This document shows positions 37,301 through 64,000 of a DNA stretch of 64,000 bases, in pieces (position 1 is the stretch's first letter; every line of letters begins with the position of its first letter). This DNA is from Motacilla alba alba. Taxonomy: Eukaryota; Chordata; Aves; Passeriformes; Motacillidae. The notes under the pieces are model-generated. The model did no database searches. It saw only the letters and a list, made by a program, of their open reading frames with translations, and was not told the DNA's origin. A program made the position numbers and the translations under genes. The stretch spans positions 69,689,801 through 69,753,800 of the forward strand of contig NC_052017.1 of assembly GCF_015832195.1 (NCBI RefSeq), given 5' to 3'.

Positions 37301-40300
37301 ACAAGTGGGACTGAATAATGAATAGACTAAAACTGGTGCACTCTTCCTATGCTTTCAGTCAAGAAAGACCTTCTAATCGAATTACAGCTTTCACAATAAG
37401 CTTTGGATCTTGCAAGGAAACCAGTGATAGGAGGTTATTTGTACACTTTTGTTTTGATTTAGTGGCCTACAGCTTTATTACAATTAGAAATATTCAAAGG
37501 GTGAGAAAGACTGCAGTAAACTGTAAACAAGTACACACAGCAGAGCTTTTCACAGTTTTCACATAGCATGGGTCTATATTACTATTCAATAACAGGAATA
37601 AGCCATAGCCAAAGTATTTTTCATTTCATAAGAAATGTGGGTAAAAGATCACATAGACCACAAGCTAATTTGAAATTAAAATAACATTATAATAACAAAG
37701 CATTACTCTATGTTTCCATTGAGAGAGACATAAACTGAACAGCAACAAACAGCCTATTTTTTTTTCCCTCCCAAGGCATCTTCACCAATACGTGTAAAGG
37801 ATGGTGTCACATAGCTACACACTGAACCAACACATATGGTAGCAAAACAGTTTTCTTCAGACATCTCTGATGATGTAGAAGTATTACTCACCAGTGGTTA
37901 CTTCTAATAACAGACAGGAAATTAATTTCTCATACTTCAATGTTTTCACTTTTGTGTTGGGTTTTTTGGGTATTTTTTTGTTTTGTTTTGTTTTGTTGTT
38001 TGTTTTTTTTTTGTGAGACTCTTCTGAACTCTTCTGAACGGGTATATGTTTCATTGGGGGAAAAAAAATGGAAACAGGCAATCAAACAGCTGACAGATTT
38101 CAGTGAGAACAAAGCCTTTAATTTGCTCGGTAGGAACTTAATGATTCTGTGTGCTGAGATAAGGTTGTTGAAGATTTGACTAATTTTCCCTAAAGGTGTT
38201 GCTTCCAACACTTAGTACCAGGCATAATGCTTAGTGTAAATCAACTTAATAAAAACACAGATTTGACTGACTACTTGGAATAGCCTCGCAATATAACTAG
38301 GAAATTGAAACACAGGGGGAAATTAATATATGCAAACCAGACTAAAAACTCTGACACATTACTCTGAAACTGTACGAAGATCAACTGCCGTGAAACAAAA
38401 GCAGAGACAATGCTTTGGATTAATTACTTCTCACCAAACACCTGTGATCCACTCCTTACATGAAAAAAAGTCAACTTTGAACCCATCCCTGTGTGCACTG
38501 CTGGTTCAGGGTGCCATCTCATGGGGACAAACATAATAGTCCTTTTCCTTTGTCACCAGTGCCTATTGTTACTGCATCACCTTCCTTTGCCAGGCTGAAT
38601 CTGTGATTCAAAATCACCTGCCCTATTTTTGTCCCAGAAAAAATGCAAACGCACTCACATTTGTTATGTTTTCTCAGTATTTTTTTTCAATTTAGTGACA
38701 TTTTCAACTGTTTGAAGTGTCACTCTCTAGTATTGTTTAGATGAAATCACTTAACCACAGGAGTGCTGCTATTAGGAATGCTTTCCCTACATATCCACAA
38801 TTTCTTGTGCTTGATTACGGATTTGTGGAAAACCTCACTAGTGAATTATTGGCAGCATAATAATCCATCAGTAAATTCCAAACTGAGCATACGAGCAATT
38901 TTAGAATTATCTGCCTTCAAACAGCAAAATAAAATCCGTATGTGGATAAGATTGCTCTTGTCTATGTGGAAACTCTAGAGAGGGAGGAGATCACATTGAC
39001 ATAAGGTAAATTAGCTGAAGTATCCTTCCCTAAAGAAATAAAGGGACCAAGCAGCTCCCTCCCTCAGACACCAAACCAGTTTTAACTCAAGATTCAGCAG
39101 ATTCTGGAAGGGATTACATGACCTTCATTGCTCACCCTAGAAGACCTGACTCTGACACAGTTTCTCTTTGAGCTCTGTGTTTTTTGTTCTACTCCCTTAG
39201 GTGCCTCCTTATCAGTATAGAGGAAGGGGGAATGAGACTTAGGGAATTTTCCCCCCCTTTTTTATCATCCATTGTCATCTGTAGATGAGTCACTTTCTTC
39301 TGTAATCCAAGTAGTTAACTCTGTGTGATTAATCTTGGTGAAGGCACATATTTTCCCAGGCTTGCTTAGTGCCTGTTCGCAGTCTGAATTTATGCACATT
39401 AAAGGAAAATAAAAGCTTAGAATTAATATTTGCTGAATATTTCATCGGAAATGGGCGTGACTTCACAGGCTAAATTTACTCCTCTTTTGTGTTTTTAGGG
39501 TAGGACAAAGGTCTTTGTTTATCCCAACATGCAGCTGAGACAAGGGGTGAACATGTTAATTCTTGCTTCTCCAGGTGAAAGGCAACCAAACCACTGTGTG
39601 GATTCTTATGCACAATCTGGAGAAACACACCCTGCACATTGTCTGTGCGACCAGTAGATTACAGAAGTTACACCTGCAAGCCTATCTTGACTCCCGGTTT
39701 TAAAATTCACAAATAACAGTCCAAAACTCCAGCTAATGCAAAATGCAAAGCTAGTGCCCCTGAAAGTGAGACAGCTATTCCCACAGTCAGTTGATTCAGC
39801 TCCTATGACCACTGACCTAGGACTGCAAGACTTGCACTACAAAACATGAAGAAAAGAATATTTTATTAGCCCATGATAGGAAAAGTATAAAAATGCTGTA
39901 AATTGTGAGACTCGGTTATATTTTACAAAAGAAAGTTCTAGGACTTGATAATAGACTTCCTCCATCTTACTTTCCCACTTACATTTACCCAGGCAATAGG
40001 TAGTCCACTGAAAACTAGTTTTCCTCAATCCTTCTGAGATCTAATGGTCCCACTAAGCTCTATGGGAAAACTTCAGAGGATACTGCATGTATATTACAAG
40101 CTAATAAACTTACTAGCACAATAACATTTACATTTATATAACAGGAGTAGGGCATTAAATTTCACAACACAAAAATGTAATAAGGAAAGATGTAATTACT
40201 TGTGGTAATGCAAATACTTACCTATTTGTCTATCTAAGGCCAACATTCAAAGTCCACTACAAATGTGGCTACTGACTTTAGTGGGTTTTGGGTAAAAAAA

Positions 40301-43300
40301 GGTCAACAGACTTCCTAGAGACAATTGTATTGAAAGGTGTGGAAGCACTGTACATGTGGAAGCACTATAGACAGGTTATGGTAGAATAATAGCCTGGTTC
40401 CAAGAGCTTCCTGCTTAAAATGAAAATGATTCTGCTAAGAGTGGCTTGGATCAAGAGAAAGTTAAATGACCTCTCTATCCAGTTTTTGCTCCTTTCCATA
40501 CTTAATTAAAAGGCTTAGGGATTAATAAACAGGGATCCAGTAGGGAAATTCTAGCCCAGGAATCTCATGCAGACTACACTGCAGTAGCTCACAGCTAGTC
40601 TAGTCCCAGACCAGCTCTCTTTCTTCCCTTTATCACCTTAATCATTCAGACCACAAGCCACTCAGTTATGTTGGAAACACTGCTCTCTACAGTCACATAG
40701 GCAAAAGCCACTTTGAATTTAGCATGAAAATTAAGTCTGGAAGCATCAGAGACAGCCCATCAGTCTTAAAACTCACACAGATGAATCTCTGTTTTGCAAC
40801 AGCCAAGTTCAGCTATTCTGCTGTATTTTGGAATGGCAAAAGTTATTCCTCTGTCATCTGTTTAGAGGAGGCTGGTAATACTTTAAAAAGGACCCACTGG
40901 AGCAGAACTGCTTTTATGCTTCTCCCTGCCTAACACAATTCAGATTTCTGGTACTCTGGCAACAGTAAACTCCATAGACTTTCTATTGCATAGGAGATTC
41001 ATTGAAAGAAAATCTGGGTCAACTCACAGATTTGTGTCTTTTTTAAGACAGTGAGACACATGCTGTGACAACCAGCTGGCTTGAACTCTTTCATAACACA
41101 GGTTGTAGAAACTGATCTACCAATTTTATGAGACCCATGGTTTCTCTTTGGGTTACAGCATGTATTTTTGAAAAATCTGGCAGTGATCAAAACAGACCCC
41201 CAGCTGATGAGAGCATCTAGAATATCCTTAGGAGTTGTTCCAATTATTCTACAGGTCATCAAAATTTTAAATGAAGGCAGTATGAAGCAATATAAAGTGC
41301 ACAGTCCAAACGTGAACATTTCTAAACTCAAAGAAACATTGGCTGGGGAACACTTTTTAAACTTTTAACAATAAAATCTCTGGGTGAATAGGGCTATATA
41401 AGGCTGTTAAGTCCTGTGACTACGAAAACGTTTCAGAAAGAAATGCTGCTGCACCAAACTCAACAATGCATAGCACAAAATCCCTGAACTCATATATGTG
41501 TAAAAGAGCTGGCAGATTCCAGCTGGCAAGATTGTGTATTTTAAATAAAAATGAGTCAACCAATACAGCCCTGAGGCCACATCTGCTCAACTGTACAAAA
41601 AGCCATCATCGAAGAGATTTTATTCCGTTCAATCTCAAAAAGTTATCAAGACCTAACAAATGAAATGATATGCAGAAAAGACCTAGGTGAAATGTTTGCC
41701 CTTGATCTCTCTACAGAATGCCCATGAGAGTCCCTGTCTGCTGAGTTCAAGACGAGAAAAACCTCAGAAATCTCCAGACTTATGCTCATAGAGGGCAAAT
41801 ATTGCCCTTGAAAATAACACATGAAAAGTTAAGAAAAATACTATTTCAGATTTCATTTTTATTCATGACAATTTCTGCTGTACTCATGTAACAGTAGGAA
41901 AAAAGTCCTGAAATTTACTATGCTAAATGTCATTCAAAAACACCGTAGTAGCAGTGGACTGTATATTTCACAGCTTGAGAAAACAAGCAACATTTTTATT
42001 TCTATACTCTGACAAAAGATCAAATTAACAACTTCAAAATGTGCCCTGAGTTATACCTGCAATCATTGCCATAGGCTATTTTCATACTGTGCTGGATTAA
42101 TCTCAATATGAACTATAGGAATATACATCCTAAGTCATTCCATTGCCTGGAATAAACTAACTTAGTCCAGGAAACAACACATTTTGTATATACGCACACC
42201 TGATTTGAAATCAGTGTGCCTTCAAGGATTTACATATTTTGAATTTCCAAGTTTAAAAACTAAACCAGAAGTAGAGTGAAAATTAACATAACTAAGAAAT
42301 ATGAAGTGTATAGCTCAAAAGTGACAAATTTAAGTTTTCTTTTCCAGGTAGGTACAACCACACCCATTACTGTACAATGGCAGGAAATATTGTCACCATC
42401 CACCTCAGACCCAAAAGATTGGGTGGAGTTGGACGACCACGAACTCCTCAAAAACCAGGGCTTCAAGTCTTGCCCCAAAGCTCATTCTTGTCTCAAATGC
42501 CATAAAAGTAACATGGCTTTATTTTGTTGTTAGTCTTTCTGGTCCTGAATACAGCTTTAATTCTTTCCCTCCTAGACTCCATAGCTACACAACACCCTCT
42601 CTGCACCCAGAGCACTGAGTGCTTTAGGAATAAGAGCTCTTAGGACACAGCTCTCCTCCATAAGGCTGCTGTGGTTTCAGTGCTCTTGAAAGGGGTTATG
42701 TATGGCAGCCATCCACCTGGGAATACCACAGCAGCAGGACTCCCACAGGCCAGGCACTACCTAACAGGTAGAAAGGTTCCCAAAGACATCTGGTGGCTTG
42801 AAGTGCTCCTGCTTTTCAGTCCAGCATGGTTCAAGGTAGGGACGCAGCTGTACCAGGAGTGCATTGCAGGTCCTGTCCCAAGTGCATGAGCTCATTATGT
42901 GTACACCAAACTGGATTGAGGTGCTGCAAAGGAATTTGGACAACCTAAATTTTATTTGCTAGTGTTGCTACTGACAGCCTTTGTTACCTAGGTCAGATTG
43001 ATCTGACCAGATTCAGCATCATTTCATCAGCTAGACAAATACAAAAAAAACAGAGGCTATATTTTCCTGCCTTCTCTATCTTGTCTGTCTGCACTGTAAA
43101 GGTCTCTAAGGCAGTGACTTCCCTTACCTGCATGGCTCTCACGTCATTTAGCTGATGCCAATCTCACTCTGATGGTAACATGAGTCATCCCTAGCCATCC
43201 CTCAGCTGCCACGGCAGAGGAGAATCATAGACACGACACCTGGCTGTGCTGTAGGCATGACTTGTTTTATTGATGTATCCATCTACTCTTGGCCCAAGGT

Positions 43301-45060
43301 ATCCAGGCAACATGCAGTGTGCACCCCTTCCCTCCAAACAAAGGCATGGCAGCAGGAAGCATTCTCCACAACAGCTTACTCAGCCTTAGGAAACACAGAT
43401 CATCAGTGCCTGTGCCACGTAATGCCATAGCAGTGTAAGCAATAATGCCCCAGGCAGTTATGGGATGGACTTAGATGAGGCCAGTAGGTACCCATATTAA
43501 CACCTTTAATACGTTTTATTTTCATTACACTTGGTTGTACACAATCATTCTTAGAATATGGTAACACAGGAACTTCAGCAGTGGGAAGTATTAGATAATG
43601 CAGCTGTACTTGTCCCTCAAATTGAAGTAATGCCCTTAACATGACACTTCATTACCTTCTCAAGAAATAATCTTGATGTCATTACTCAGCATTCATCTAG
43701 TCTTTCCTCAGGCAAAACTAGCTGCGAAGTCAAATTATAGCAGGAATATTGTATGAGTAAGACTTAAGTAAGGAGTGCAAGATTTAGGCTGTCATCTGTA
43801 AATGACAGAGGTGCCTTTTCTGATTTACTTTCTTTAATCACATTTGCAGAAACCAGTCATTTTTTTCCGGAATTCCTTCTGGAAGCCAGTTCAGTGTGAC
43901 TGGAGAGGCATACTTACACTCTTGTGAGGTACATATTATTTTAGACCTCAGTCTAAAACCTAAATATAACATTAAAGAATTAAAAATCATAGGCACAGAT
44001 GACACAGAATTACTAGTAACAGGAACGAATCTGAGAATAGTCTGTTACACTAAGCAGAATGAGAAGGTAAAGCCAAAAAGGAAATTATACCCCAAGGAAG
44101 TAGCCTGTTTTAAATAAAAAGGAGGTTAAAAGTAGCCCAAAGGCTTCATGATGGCATAATCAACCATGAAAGAGCAAAAGGGATGGTTTTGCCTCATCCT
44201 TTGAAGATGGAATAAGAAAGAAATGGATATACGATTTTTAACCCAGTTTTCTTGACCCCCTCCCACCATTGGTGCTATGCTTGAATCCTGATGGCCACTC
44301 TGCTATTAGGTTCCTTTAGAAATCGTCTCTCCTTTCACTTTGGCCAATTTCAGTTGTCTTTAGCGGCAAATTCTCTTTACCGTCTCATTTCCCAAAGCCC
44401 GATTACATGACTTGGTCTTTCCTACATCATGTCTTCACACATTTGCAGTTGATCCAAGGAGAACAGCTGTTATTGACCATGTCTAAAAATCAACCAAAGC
44501 ATCCCCAACTCGTGAGGACACTTAACCAAAATCAACTGCCAACCAGATGATTTAATGACTTAATGACTTAATTCACCACGACCTTCCCTGGTACAGGGGA
44601 AACTGTGGATGTGCCTTTTCCCCTTGTGCCCAGAGTACACAGCCTACTGACCATAGCAAAAAGGTTCAGAGGATTTTTATTCTTTTACAACAAAACGAAA
44701 TAAAAAAAGTTACACTGGAATTATTAAGTCAAAGCTGCACTGTGGTAACTTGGAGGTCCTTGGAAGAATGGGGTTTATTACTGTTAAATTTGCCAGATAC
44801 TTTTCTTTGCCCCAAAGGAATTAATGTACCAGAGGGGAAGATATGGCACTTATTTAGCAGATATCCCTACACCCATACAGCAAGCTGGAGCAGACGTCCC
44901 TACATCCATACAGCAAGCTGGCTTTCTTGAACTGGTTTGTAATTGCTTGTGTGCCGAGTCACTTCCTCCTCCCCACTCCGTAAGCATCGCGCGTCACCTG
45001 ATCCTCGTCACTAACCCACGGGTGAGTGACACTTGCCCATGACTCTGTCATGATTGATTA
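34350..45060. other. Gene-free spacer between SERPINB5 and VPS4B
   Basis: No protein-coding exon, tRNA or rRNA was recognised in this 10.7 kb. The short open frames have no splice support or family resemblance. It contains a T-rich stretch (37970-38012) and a 33-bp-period duplication near 44.9 kb. AT-rich blocks dense in TAATTA-type motifs (e.g. 36130-36200 and 39280-39480) could be regulatory elements, but that is only an impression from composition. Confidence 0.5.
44864..44921. repeat. 25-bp direct repeat, period 33
   Basis: tccctaca(c/t)ccatacagcaagctgg occurs at 44864-44888 and 44897-44921 with one mismatch, a recent local tandem duplication upstream of VPS4B. Confidence 0.9.
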
Positions 45061-45068
45061 AACAGGAT

Positions 45069-45418
45069 CGGGCCTGTTTAATCCGGAGAAAAGAGGACTG
45101 AGAGGGGATCTTATTTAATGCATATAAATATCCCCATGGCAGGTGCCCAGAGGACGGTGCCAGACTCTTCTTGAGGGTGCCCAGCGACAGGACGGGGAGC
45201 AGTGGCCACCAAAAAAAAAAAAAAAAAAGAAAAAAAAAAAGAAAAAAAAGCACAAGTAGCCCCACTTCAACATGAAAAAGAACTTTACGAGGAGGGTGGC
45301 AGAGCAGTGGGACCGGCCGCCCAGGGAGGTCGTGGGCTCTCCTGTGGAGAGATTCCAAACCCCACCTGGGTGCGTTCCTGTGTCACCTGCTCCACGTGAC
45401 TCTGGCTTGCCAGGGAGA
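45069..45418 (+). mobile_element. CR1 LINE fragment with internal poly-A expansion, upstream of VPS4B
   Basis: CR1 landmarks appear in order: tgtttaatccggagaaaag, aggactgagaggggatctta, ggtgcccagcgacaggac, gagcagtgg, ttcaacatgaaaaagaactt, ggtggcagagcagtggga, ccgcccagggaggtcgtggg. Where CR1 normally reads gggcacaaactg there is instead an A/G-interrupted A tract (45213-45250), an expansion of an internal A-rich site. The 3' CR1 terminus is missing. It ends about 270 bp before the VPS4B start codon, directly against the CpG island. Confidence 0.9.
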
Positions 45419-45688
45419 TCGCACCTGACGTTCCCCAGAGTTCCCTTCCCAGCCCGAGCACCCAGCGGGTGAGCGCGGGCCGGGGCGCACCCGCGGCCGG
45501 GGCGGGCGGGGCGCTCGGGGCGTGCCCGGAAGCGGAGGCGGAAGCGGCGCTGGGCGCTCGGTGCGGAAGCGGCGGCGGAGGCCGCGCTTTGGGTTCCGCG
45601 GGCGGCGGGGCAGGGGCGCTGCGCCACCGGCAGCCGGGCCCGCTCCCCGCGCCACTCTCCTCCCGCTCCCTCCCCTCGCCGCTCCGCC

Positions 45689-62222
<16,534 letters not shown>

Positions 62223-62303
62223 ACCAAAGATATGTGTGAAGCATTAGAACCTTTTTTTTTCTTCTTTTTAAAATATTCTTGTGTCTATATTCATGGCACT
62301 TCA

Positions 62304-62319
62304 AATAAATGCCAATAAA
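62304..62319 (+). terminator. VPS4B: VPS4B polyadenylation signals
   Basis: Two AATAAA hexamers at 62304-62309 and 62314-62319, some 80-95 nt past the stop codon, followed by a pyrimidine/T-rich stretch. A third AATAAA occurs at 62486-62491, so longer 3'UTR forms are possible. Confidence 0.7.
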
Positions 62320-64000
62320 ATCCCCCTTTCTTACTTTGCAGAAGGAATAGAAGATACCTTTGCAAAGACCCTTAAGCTTTTGTATTGTATTGTTTTCCTC
62401 AGATGTCTTATTAAATGTCTTCTATTAAAAAATAATACAAAAATGCAATTTTAGGGTGAGACAGCAAAGTGATGTGGTAATGTCTAATAAATACTAGAAA
62501 GCTTTAAATTACTAGTTCCATATTAGGTAGTATATTAGACCTGGATACCAGTGAGTTTTAGTTTTTGACCTTACCTCCCAGTAAGGCCAAAAACCTTTTT
62601 AAGGGGCGGGAGAGAACATATTTGTCAGGTGTTTTCAATATCAGTCAATCAGCATATGTATTAATTGCTCTCATTTCATTTAGGAAAATGGCAACAAAAT
62701 TTTCTAATCAAGCATTCTGCAAGTGTGGGTTTGCTGTTAAAGTAAGAAAGAAAACACTGTGAGGATAAGACTACACGGGCCAGTACTTTGACTAAATATT
62801 GATGGACCTGTTATTTGGCTTTTCTTCTGTGATGCTGTGTTAAAATTTTACCTTAAACAGCAAGCTTTGTTTTTAACTCTTTACTAGCTGGTACACACTG
62901 TCAGTATGCAATTTAACACAAGTTTGTTAAATGCAACTAACTCAGAAGGTGTTTTGCTGGCTCTTCTTTGGGGGTTGTTTGGATTTATTTTATTTGTTGT
63001 TTTGTTTTTTAAAATCTGGATTCTCTTCCTGGTGAAGTTTTGACTGAAGTTAGAAAAAAGCATTAGTAATGTTCTCTAAGATCCCATGTGTTGAGGCTGG
63101 CAAGGTATATGTAGTCTTTGAAGAATGTCTGGGAGGTATTTTGGGAAACAGCATACTTCACATGCAAGGAGATTAGAACAGATGTTTTAGCCACAGCCAT
63201 TCCAGCGATAAATTAACCCAGAACCCCACTGGTAACTGTAGCATATAGGTTACATCAATTTAGTGCTTCAACTGGGAGAGAAGGCTGGCAGTTTAGTATA
63301 GAAGTAGCACTTCCATTGCTCTTTTTCTGCAGAACTGCAAATGGAGATGTGCCTGAATGTAACTTAAAACACTACAGCATCAGCATTGAGTTTGTGCCTT
63401 GTAAGTTTGCACTGGCTGTAGATATGAAACATCATTAGAATATCTAGAATACTATATCTTCCATTATCATTGTAAAACTCTATCCTGCAAATGTCTTGTT
63501 TAACTCACATTAAAAGAAATTTGCACATTTTAGGTGTGTATGTTCTATGTACATATGCACAAATATGATCATCTTTTGGTGGGGTTTGGTTTCTTCTATG
63601 TACATATTTTGTGTACTTTATAAAATCATAGGATGGGTGACATTTTCTGTACTTTAATTAAGTAAAATGTTGTAGTACGTCAGCTATGTCATTTGAGTAT
63701 TCTTCAATGTTATGTTCTAGTTTTTACTGCTTTATTGTCTTCTCAGACTTTTGTTTCCATGTTTAATAGCCAAACAAAATAGTTAAATATTCTTTGATCT
63801 GCAAGGTGCTGAGCTTTTTTTTACTAACATGATGAAGCATTTTTTTCAAAATCCTTCAGTTACACAGCTTTACCTTTGTCTTACATCAGAATGTGTAAAT
63901 GTGAATCAGTGGGCTGCAGATCTTTCTGACAGCTTTTGGGGGGATGGCAGGAAAAGGAGTGGGTGAGGGCAGGAATTCCAGCATAGGTACAGGCAACTAT
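62320..64000. other. VPS4B 3' flank or extended 3'UTR
   Basis: AT-rich sequence with no exon or clear repeat. It may include alternative long 3'UTRs, because AATAAA recurs at 62486 and other T-rich stretches follow. Nothing else could be supported up to the window edge. Confidence 0.5.

Overview
This is a vertebrate nuclear window, almost certainly from a bird. Genes are split into phase-consistent GT-AG exons. The interspersed repeats are CR1 LINE 3' ends plus a solo endogenous-retrovirus LTR, and there are no Alu-, B1/B2- or L1-like elements. The gene order is the avian/mammalian clade-B serpin locus boundary (VPS4B - SERPINB5 - SERPINB12). I cannot name the species; the LTR and CR1 types would suit a passerine or other neoavian bird.

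Layout. 0-5.2 kb is downstream of the serpins. It holds a decayed terminal exon of a third serpin (minus strand, 1587-1803), an unidentified short terminal-exon-like fragment (413-517) with a degenerate second copy near 2.65 kb, an A-rich tract and a CR1 end. 5.2-10.65 kb, minus strand, is a complete seven-coding-exon SERPINB12-like gene (416 aa). It includes a 38-codon CD-loop exon and an intact inhibitory-type reactive loop with an Arg-Ser scissile bond. A 669-bp solo LTR with perfect 6-bp target duplications sits in its first coding intron. 10.7-20.4 kb is intergenic with no gene I can support. 20.4-28.9 kb, minus strand, is a complete six-coding-exon SERPINB5 (maspin, 375 aa); its non-coding first exon is probably near 34.1-34.2 kb. 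34.2-45 kb is the gene-poor spacer between SERPINB5 and VPS4B. 45.44-46.23 kb is a CpG-island promoter with repeated ETS-type sites, and 45.69-62.22 kb, plus strand, is a complete eleven-exon VPS4B (441 aa) followed by polyadenylation signals.

How the genes relate. SERPINB5 and SERPINB12 are tandem paralogues. The split-Gly junction, the 118-nt and 143-nt middle exons and the phase-0 first exon of 56 codons are the same in both. They differ in the CD-loop exon (only in the B12-like gene) and in the reactive loop: inhibitory hinge in B12, non-inhibitory hinge in maspin. VPS4B, the ESCRT-III disassembly ATPase, is a housekeeping gene that simply borders the cluster; SERPINB5 and VPS4B are transcribed divergently from about 11 kb apart.

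I did not find an evidently new biological system. The most notable items are the serpin exon relic, the solo LTR inside SERPINB12, a tandem duplication that copied a SERPINB12 splice donor, a long purine mirror repeat beside the first coding exon of SERPINB5, and the unidentified paired exon-like fragment.
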